A stretch of DNA of 64,000 nucleotides, taken from positions 38,793,053 to 38,857,052 of the forward strand of contig CM060732.1 in NCBI GenBank assembly GCA_030704615.1. The letters are read 5' to 3'. Below, piece by piece: positions 55,990-64,000 of the stretch. The notes below the pieces were generated by a model. That model made no database searches. It worked only from the letters and a program-made list of their open reading frames with translations, and was not told where the DNA came from. Position 1 is the stretch's first letter. Every line of letters starts with the position of its first letter. Made by a program: the position numbers and the translations under genes. Source of the stretch: Takakia lepidozioides (Eukaryota; Streptophyta; Takakiopsida; Takakiales; Takakiaceae).

Positions 55990-58552
55990 GGGGTTATTGA
56001 CTTTTTTTCTATTGATTCATCTCTGCATAGACTTTTTATTCATCCAAAAAACTTCTGTGAGTAACGTTGTTATGGAGGGGTTTTTAGTTTCTTTGAACCT
56101 CACGTGTGCAGTGGAGGTTCCGGTGATCATGAGCGTAGAGACGGGTCAAATAGTGTTTGTTTCTCTTCCTGGGTCCTCATCTCTAGTAGCAACTGGGGAC
56201 TGCCTTAATGTCTCCGGGGTTGGGACATGTCATGGACACCAATTATCCGCGTCAACCATTTCAGTGGTTCACATCTCTTGTGATAAAGCACACGCATTAT
56301 GTCCTCTTCTTTATGGACATATGGATGTTGACACCTTGAAGGAGGCCATTGGGACCCCGGTGGTGTGGAATGTTTGCGAAGTTCACCGGAAGAATAACGA
56401 GTATCAAGGGCATGACATCCTGATTTTACGTCGAAGACAAGGGAGACTGCCCATAATGCCGACGTCCACGAGGAGGAATCAAACCATAGACCATCGCAGA
56501 GTTCCGAGAATCCGAGTGGAGGACTTGGGAGAAACAACTGGAGAAACTTGTAGTGCGTACTGTTGGGTGATGATGGGGGTGCACTGTTTGAGGGGAGGAT
56601 TCAAGCTTGCATTCCGGACGAGGTGATTCTCAATGACAAACTGGGAGAGGACGATGTTGCAGTTCTTGTCACCAGAATACTTACTGGAGGATCTGGATCT
56701 TTGATGTCCCTTGTGAAATGACCTTTAATAAAAACACGACTTTGGGAAAGTGGGAGACTGCTCTCAAATGATCTGGAGAATTTCATAAGATCTTTTGACA
56801 GTATCGAGTACGAAGATCACAAGGCAGGTGTGAAGAAAGCGGTGTATCGGCATTTTATGAGGAAGAAGAAGGATCGAGATTTGGAACACCCCAAAAAAAT
56901 ATGAAAATCTTACTCTAGAGGAAGTCCGATCCGTGAGCATCAAACATTGCTGCAGACTTCACTGCTGTCAATATTTTGATTGGCGAAAAACCTTGGCTAT
57001 TCGTACTTCGTTTTGGGGATCCACTTTCGATGAGAGGAAAGAACATGGACTAAATGTTTCAAACTTCACATGCTAGAAGGGACCTTTCGGAGGGCATACG
57101 TTACGATTGAGGGTATAGATGTTTGTGAGACGGCGTGGTGGACAATTCACGGAATTGGGAGGTCCATATATATGGAGTACAAAAAGTTGCGTAAACAGGG
57201 TTGGTTGTCAAGTCTCCATGGGAACCGAGGAGTGAAGAGGCCACGCCCTCGGACACTGCAGGCAGAGGGTAACATTATATCCATTATCAACGGAAATACT
57301 AACCTCATGCCCCATAAGACAAGGTGCATTGGGGAGGGAAGGAGGGATACTTTGAGAGTCATACCACCTGAAATGAACTGGAAGCGAATACGAGAAAAGT
57401 CCAACGAGGTAAGAAATCTCTCTCCTTCAATTTCATTCCTGGAAGTTTTATCTGATTCAATGTGGATGACCTTCCCTTGGAATTTGTCTCTTTCACTGTG
57501 GTTCTAGTTTCATGAACCTCCAATGTCCAGTGGACGTTCTTTTCCTGACCCTTCCTGATTGTAACAGATGAACAGACTTTTCGAGGTGAAATGAGTCTCG
57601 CAGTCCGCTGTTAGCCGCATCCGGAGTCGGGTATTTCCTAACGTGGAGGTTTGTAAAACTGGGAGCACATTTGCGAAGTGCACGGAGTGCGAAATGTTAA
57701 AGGACCTGATCAAAAAGTCTGTCAAGAGAAGTGCGGAACATGCGACACACAAACGAACGCTTGATAAACATTTGAGGCACCAAGAGTCATACAGAAGACG
57801 CCGTTCCAAGAAGGCCTATCTGGGGAGTCGGGGACGACTCATCCGAAAAACAGTCATTAATCAAGAATGAAATAAAAAAATACAGGGATTTTTGGACGAA
57901 AGGAATGATGCTTGACGATCATTACAGAGGTCGAATGGAACAATACGACCAGTACTGGGAAACATTCTCGCCGAGCTGGATAAGCCAATTCTGGAAACTC
58001 CCGAGCGTACTCATCTGCTTGAGGGATTCTGGCCGAAAACAAAGTGGTCCACGAATCATCGCAGAGATGGAATCCATCCACAGATAGTGCCAGATGTGGA
58101 AGAAGAAGATGAAATCCCAGAACCTTACTGTGGCCCGGGGTGTGAGCGTCCAAGGATACCCTTGAATCCGTTCAAGGATATTGAGAAAGGGTTTTTTGTG
58201 CTCATTCGCCCTCATGACCTAACGACGTGCCCAGTCTGGATGGGGGTGGCAATATCTGACGTGATCCGCAAAAGGGAGGATCCTAATTTTAAGAAGGTGA
58301 AGGTGGAGTGGTGGAGACTGAGAAAAGGAGGTAGCCCAACAGACTTAGAAAGGTACAGAGATTGTTGGTAAAAACTTTAGGAGTATAACTTCAGATCCTC
58401 CTCAATGGATCCACGTGAACAATGTTGTGTGGACAATGCCTCCACGAAAAAATATGACAAGGAATAGCACTAAAAGAATTACTGCCGCCAAAGCAGTGAA
58501 GGAACACGCAAATTTGGAGAAGGCTACTTGACAGTAAGAAGCGAGTCTGCGA
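55990..58552 (+). pseudogene. Frameshifted remnant of an unrecognised repeat-family protein
   Basis: A long coding history is visible but broken. 55997-56626 is open (MEGFLVSLNLTCAVEVPV, CDKAHALCPLLYGHM). 56820-57060 reads KAVYRHFMRKKKDRDLEHP, then HCCRLHCCQYFDWRKTL. 57070-57410 reads VTIEGIDVCETAWWTIHGIG, MPHKTRCIG, ending at a GTAAGA donor. After a TTGTAACAG acceptor (~57567), 57643-57870 reads GSTFAKCTECEMLKDLIKK. Then 58087-58371 reads PFKDIEKGFFVLIRPHDL, CPVWMGVAI, and 58390-58550 PPQWIHVNNVVWTMP. At least three frame changes separate these. The layout recalls large plant repeat-encoded proteins of the DUF7869 type, but the core of that domain seems deleted between 57870 and 58087. The assignment is weak. 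Confidence 0.5.
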
Positions 58553-60510
58553 ATGAGTTGCAGTCCAACGACAAAATGTTGAGGTCAACTCCAGTACTTC
58601 GATTTAAGAAATAAATTTTTTCTTCTCTATATGGCATTTCTTGTTTGCGTTGGGGGCTCCTTTTTGTTATCTTCTTCTGTCGCACTGAACCTCGAATGTC
58701 CAGTAGACATTCTCGACCTTTGTTTCTGGTGTGCTGGATTCTGGCGCGTTGTACATTCTGTTCAACGAAAAAATACCATGTGGTGGAGTTTGGCCAACAT
58801 AACATACAGATCAGAAAAACAAAAATGGCGGGCACGACCACTGGAGTTTCAAATTCGGTCAAAGTGGTTTTTAACATCGAAAAAAAAAAACAAAAAAAAC
58901 CCATTTCCAGTTCTTCTCTCAATGATTGCACGCAGAACCAGTTCTCCCACTGAAGTTTCCCACTAGGAGGACCCTTACCCAATCGTTGTTGACATACTTT
59001 TCAATTTGCCAGTCGTGAAGTTTTTTCTCTGAGGTTTTCTTCCATTTTCCCTCTAAGCTCTATGACTTTTCTGCACCAAATTTTTATTTCATTTCATTTT
59101 CATACTTCTCATCTTTGGCTCTGATTTTCTTGCATTATTTTACATGTTTTCTTCCGTTGTTCAAATTTTAAGCAATTTTTATTTCTCATAGTTTTTATTT
59201 GGTGGTCTGACTTTTTATCCTCTTTCATGTTTTTTTCGGATCTATTTCCTCCCATGAGAACCATGTGCTTCCCAAAGTCGTTATATAACGCCATTTTCTT
59301 TCCAAATCTCCTAGGGTGTACTTTCAGCTTTTTTTTTTGGCTATTTAGGATTTAGGATTGACATAGTAGCTTTTTTATACCTTGCTTTTTATGTTAGCAT
59401 TACCCCTAAACCCTTACCATTTTCTGGAAATGGCCCATGAACTATTCATACCATAACCATAGCCATAACCATAACCATTATGGTTATTGAAATGTCTTCT
59501 CCATTCACTTTTGCGCTAGGTTTTTCCTTTGTTTTGGATTGACATGCACTTAGGCATGTTATAGTTTGCTTTATATGTTACTTCTTAATACCAGGTTTCA
59601 AGGACGAGTGTTTCATTTAAATACTTGTCCATAATATTAGGTTCTTCATTCTTATTTTGCTTACTACCTTACTAACAACACTGAGTTCTAGCGGCTGGAG
59701 TCTTCCATAAGTGTTTGTCTATTTTGTAACTTAAACAAAAATCCTAAACCCCTACCCTAAATCCTTACTATAAAACCCTTAACATTTATCCTTAACCCAA
59801 TACCCTAGAACCCTTACCCTTATGGGTAGATGCAGACTAGAGTGGCTCAGTTTGGACTGCAATTTGCAGTTTTCGACTGACTGCTTGTCATATTATTCTT
59901 CACCATATACACATACATATATATATTCATAACAAATGGACTTAGAATGGGTTAGCCACTTAACATATGTACATGTGGGTACAATTATTTTGGAATCTCA
60001 TGAAGCTATGGACTTTTGTAGGGAATTCCAATGGACTGTCACAGTCCGTTGGATGTCCCAAATGCCATCTGAAAAACCGATTTGTGCAAAACCAATTCAT
60101 ATATGGACTTTAAAACTAGATACACAATGTTTGAATCGGCACAAATATAAATTTGTGAACAATCCCATTCATCCATCAAGACACTATGGACTTTTTTGTA
60201 CAAAAACAAACCCCAAAAATGACGATTTGTCCATAGCATTTTGAAAAATTCATATTTAGATGAAGATCTTTGCTAAAAATATGTATATTGTTATTGTCTC
60301 TAGGAGCTTATTGTTATATGGGCAAATTCATAAACTACAAGATAATAATAAATAGCTATTATTTCTAAATAAGAGAAAAATATTTTTAAAAATTATAATA
60401 AAAAATATCTCAAATATTTGGGATGAGACCATTTACTAAATATGATTAGTATACCATTACCTATGAAGATAAAAATATATTTGAACAAATACCCTTAATT
60501 AATCTGTGCA
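58553..60510. other. AT-rich stretch; degenerate telomere-like phrases
   Basis: No gene was recognised. 59395-59830 contains scattered CCTAAACCC, CCCTTACC and CATAACC phrases, a mixture resembling decayed CCCTAAA telomeric repeats but without any regular run. 60240-60500 is extremely AT-rich. Confidence 0.4.
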
Positions 60511-60513
60511 TTA

Positions 60514-60820
60514 AATTTTTTTCATGGACTTTCAGTGGAGGGCACATTTGGTGTGAGTGTTGAACCTGCAGACGAACGTGAACTCTCCATTGTCTAGTAC
60601 GATCATCGCACACGAATGGCTCTAGAATCATCATACTGTCGACCCTACCGGCGGAGTCGTGAACTTCTTTCTCCACATGCACAGTTCCAACTTGTGGATC
60701 CAAGCTTCTACAGAGGACAACCTCCCCCACGGTTGCCATCCCATTGGCATCTGGCACTTTGGTGAGGGGGAGCGATTTGTAAGCACGGTAGAATTTTACC
60801 AACTCACCTGTGAGAGCCAT
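60514..60820 (-). pseudogene. N-terminal fragment of a second MULE transposase copy
   Basis: The minus strand reads GEVVLCRSLDPQVGTVHVEK, then EVHDSAGR and RTRQWRV. This lines up with HELVLATQFRLENGSLFLQR, EVYDANGK and TTQWRV in the transposase at 44007. The rest of the transposase is absent to the left. It lies divergent to, and about 0.6 kb from, the second methylase-like gene, repeating the gene order of the 36.7-48.2-kb element. Confidence 0.65.
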
Positions 60821-61449
60821 TCGCAAAGCAGAGAAGAGTACGGGTACAATGTCCAACAAAGTATGCCAGCACTGGAGCAACGATCCGTACGTCTGTGGAT
60901 AACAACAAACAACATGCTCGAAGCGCCCAGACAGGAATGTCACCGCCGATGCATGGCTGGCAGGATGAGCAGTTTTCATTTCATTGTGCACCATGCCATC
61001 TATCCGCATCCATCCACATTACCCAACTGACAAGGTATCATATTTAATCATTAACTGCCTGTATCCAACGGTTTTTTACAGATACCAGCCGTCCAGCCAC
61101 CCTTCATTTTATCTTAAGATGTGATTTGTCATAACTGTAGATGAAAAACAGCTAGGATGAAATTGTTTTACCCGTCAAGATTTCGAATGAGTAGGGGACG
61201 TGGAGAAGACACCACCACTGAAGCGACAACCAAAAATTCCACTTGTGTACGGTTGATGATAGTAGGCGCATAAGCCAATTTTCTACAACCTTATTTTAGC
61301 GCAACTCTGAACCGCCCAGGGACAACGTGTCTTGCATGCAGATGCTCCACGCCACCCCGCCGCTTCTCCACAAAATTGGCATCTTGGCGTTGTAGGGGCA
61401 GGGGAGAGGCAAGTGCACTCCCTCTTTCTCACACCACTTTTTTCCTTGC

Positions 61450-64000
61450 TAGCTGCAATCCTGGATCCTGTCGATAGTGAGACTCCCTCTCAAGCTAGAA
61501 GAAGGCGCCGACGAACTCTGTACTTCACATCTAACAAACAAAAGCTACGGGCGAAGGAGAGAATGAAAAAGATCCGAAGGGAACTCATGTTGGGGGAGGA
61601 GACCGGGGAGGGAGAGGCCGGAGGAGCAGTTGCGCGGTAGTCTCCAGAGGGTTTAGCCGTAGTGGAGGAGGAGCCCAACAAGCTACAATCTTTTGAGGGC
61701 GGAGAGGAGGAACCTTGGACCCGCCTCCAACAACAGTCTCAGGTAGTCCACATAATGGAAGAGACACCGGCGGATGAAGTTCGTGGTTTTGTCACCCACC
61801 AGCCCCATCTTCTGGGACCTATCCTCCCACACGAACTGAAGGAGACGAGTCAGGCAGGAGACGCATCTTCGAGCGCTGCGAAGAAGCAAGCCGAGGTATG
61901 TTTGTCATTCCATTTGCCTTTGTTTTGCAACGACAGTAGTGATTCAGTCTATATGGTAGATCCCAATCAACCTTGCGTCAACGCAAGGTCGATTTGCTGC
62001 TAGCGGGAATGCCCGAGTCGTGAATGACGGACAATAAGATGGTTCTTGCCGGCAACCCCTCAATCAACCTTGCGTCAGCGCAAGGTTGATTCAGGTGACA
62101 GACACAGACATCCGAAACTTTTTTGAACGTTTGAAGCTCACAGAACAACCTTGCGTTGACGCAAGGTTGTTTTGAGAGTCTTGTCAATGTTTCTCTTTGC
62201 CTTGACTCCCACCGTTGCAAGCCCCACAAACAAGCTTGCGTCAACGCAAGGTTGATTTGAGCTACAGTCCAGTGTCGTTTTGATCTATTTTTTTGTACGT
62301 TTGAAGCTCACCAAACAACCTTGCGTTGACGCAAGGTAGTTTGGGAGTCCTGTCACAGTGTCTATGTGCCTCCAATCCCACCGTTGAAAACCCCAAAAAC
62401 AACCTTGCGTCAACGCAAGGTTGATTTGGGCTGTAGTCCAGTGTCATTTTGATCTACTTTTTTGAACGTTTGAAGCTCACCAAACAACCTTGCGTTGACG
62501 CAAGGTAGTTTGGGAGTCCTGTCAAAGTCTCTCTTTGCCTCCATTCCCACCGTTGAAAGCCCCACAAATAACTTTGCGTCAACGCAAGGTTGATTTGGGC
62601 TGCAGTCCAGTGTTGTTTTGATCTTTTTATTTTTAACGTTTGAAGCTCACCAAACAACCTTGCGTTGACGCAAGGTAGTTTGGGAGTTCTGTCGAAGTCT
62701 CTCTTTGCCTCGATTCCCACTGTTGCAAGCCCCACAAAGAACCTTGCGTCAATGCAAGGTTGATTTGGGCTGTAGTCCAGTGTCGTTTTGAGTTGTCGCA
62801 AGGTTGTTTTGGGCCAAGCCAGTGCATGTTTTACAGTCATTTTGTTTAATACCAGACTTCGTGACTGATAAATCTTCCGGTTTTTAGCAAAGGAAAAGGA
62901 AAAGGAAAGACCTTGCCAAAGACGAAGCAGAGGCAGGGTATGAAGATGATGAAGATTGCGTTGACGAACATTACGCAGACAGAGCAGAGGCTGTTATCGG
63001 GGGACAGAAGGTGAACTCTTCGAAGGTAATCCTGTCAATGGAAATTCCTGGTGGAAATCTCCTTATCCCACTGTGCAGAATGATATTGATGCCCACTGTT
63101 CGGCCAGCACTCAGAAACGACATAAGGAAACTCAAAAATTATTTTGTGCTTGGGTATGTGAAGGGTTTTGCGGTGTTCTATGTTTCCACAACTGACACGA
63201 ATGGGAGAAGAGTGCCATGTATCTGAAGAGATTGAGCAAAGTTGGGATCCATGTTGGCGTGAAGTAAACAGAGAGTTCGAGGCCAAACTATCCAAGAAGG
63301 CTTCCACGAAAGTTTTCATAGGGAAGATGTTTTTTGTATGGGATGGCAATCACCGGTTGCTTGCCTGGATGGACTACATATCCGAGTTGCACTCTGACGA
63401 AAATGATTGGCACTGGAGCGTTCATTCTATGGTCCTGGATCACAAAGGATGAATCACACAGCTGTTGACTACCATGCACGACATCAACAAGTAAGTTTTC
63501 CGAAGTTGTTGTGCTTTATGTGATTGCCTTGCTTTGTTTGTGGTTGTTTTCTTCTTAAATGGCAAAGTGACTATTCAATGCAGATCAAATGAAACCTCCC
63601 ACGTAACAAACGACCTCTGCCACACCCTTTTCCGGGTTCAGAAGATGGGTATGATGCCACTGGAATCATTTGCAAACATGTTGAGTCCAAGTCAAATGAA
63701 GAGATGCAGGGAGAAGAAGCTCGTCACCTGGTATAGCCTGACAAGAAAGGAATTTCTTGACTACATGTACACAGTAAAGAAACCGAAACCGAATTTAAAG
63801 CTAGGCTAGTTTGTTCCCTCTATTCAATGGATGTGAATTTAAGGATCCTACATTTTGGATTGTTTGCAGGAAGAGATAGCGGAGACAGGCTTGGCGAAGG
63901 CCGAATACTACGCCACTCACAGAGGAGGAGAGGTCTGCTGTAGGGGTGGCGGAAGCAATCAGGTTTGAGATGGATAACCACAGAAAGAACCTGCTGAGTG
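61450..64000 (+). pseudogene. Second copy of the methylase-like MULE gene, exons 1-4, runs off the window
   Basis: Exons match the minus-strand gene at 37786-43345: exon 1 to 61895 (RRRRRTLYFTSNKQKLRAKE; donor GTATGT), exon 2 62888-63490 (starting QRKRKRKD; NSSKVILSMEIPGGNLLIPL; GKMFFVWDGNHRLLAWMDYI), exon 3 63584-63773 (190 bp in both copies), exon 4 from 63870 (EEIAETGL). Lesions: TAG at 61638-61640 in exon 1; one extra G near 63205 in exon 2; a further frame change near 63920. None is shared with the other copy. The methylase domain itself would lie beyond the window. The DNA before exon 1 resembles the first copy (GCATCTTGGCGTTG) and has an AG at the matching place, which supports an upstream exon. 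Confidence 0.75.
61969..62815. repeat. Palindromes and ~170-bp tandem array in intron 1 of the second copy
   Basis: 22-bp palindromes start at 61969, 62066, 62147, 62232, 62317, 62401, 62486, 62570, 62656 and 62740, with a partial one near 62795. From 62147 the spacing is 84-86 bp and the unit is ~170 bp. Each unit has one palindrome with centre TG after TTTGAAGCTCACCAAACAACC and one with centre CA after CCCCACAAA. About four units are present. The TG-type copies often carry the arm change AAGGTAGTTT. Confidence 0.95.

Noticed and set aside
59395-59830. Interstitial telomere (CCCTAAA) array
   Set aside because: Only scattered similar phrases occur and there is no uninterrupted run of units.
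61969-62815. Possible CRISPR-like array (regular palindromic repeats)
   Set aside because: The intervening segments are copies of each other, the host is a plant and the array lies in an intron. It is a tandem repeat.

Overview
The window is nuclear DNA of a land plant. Spliced genes with GT-AG introns, an S40/DUF584 gene, an intronless PLS/E-class PPR gene, and plant-type CACTA, Mutator-like (MULE), Ty1/copia and LINE sequences all point there. The low density of host genes (about one per 15-20 kb) and the PPR repeat style suggest a seed-free plant with a large, repeat-rich genome, such as a fern, lycophyte or bryophyte. That placement is inference; no species marker was read.

Layout. 1-5.1 kb: a decayed mobile-element region with a Ulp1/SENP-like SUMO protease (+) facing the C-terminal half of a SWIM-finger MULE transposase (-), set among CAGACTG-type short repeats. 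5.2-9.8 kb: repeats and AT-rich DNA. 9.88-19.74 kb: three intact-looking host genes, namely an N-terminally acylated CAMK-type kinase, an E-class PPR protein and an S40 senescence-regulator-like protein. 19.7-25.4 kb: degenerate repeats. 26.4-29.0 kb: a broken Ty1/copia pol on the minus strand.

29.8-50.9 kb is a nest of insertions that can be dated relative to one another. A 20.7-kb CACTA (En/Spm) element at 30136-50811, with 3-bp target duplication GGT, interrupts a PPR pseudogene; removing it rejoins the PPR reading frame. Inside it, an 11.4-kb MULE at 36758-48167, with 9-bp target duplication GTCTTGGGG, interrupts a ~190-bp tandem repeat. The CACTA transposase gene has its DUF4218-DUF4216 half inverted relative to its TNP2 half.

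The MULE is the most unusual item. It carries two divergent genes: a SWIM-type transposase (+, two exons) and a nine-exon gene (-) ending in a permuted (beta-class-like) N4/N6 DNA-methylase-like domain. Two introns of the methylase gene and the 3' flank of the transposase gene hold series of ~22-bp palindromes. A second, decayed copy of the same gene pair lies at 60.5-64.0 kb in the opposite orientation. There the first methylase intron has become a ~170-bp tandem array with two palindromes per unit. The two copies carry different single-base lesions, so the intact family is presumably elsewhere in the genome.

Right of the CACTA element are exon fragments of a sterol C24-methyltransferase pseudogene (51.0-52.6 kb) and a frameshifted remnant of an unrecognised repeat-family protein (56.0-58.6 kb). 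Splice sites were judged by eye from GT/AG context and, for the methylase gene, by agreement between the two copies.
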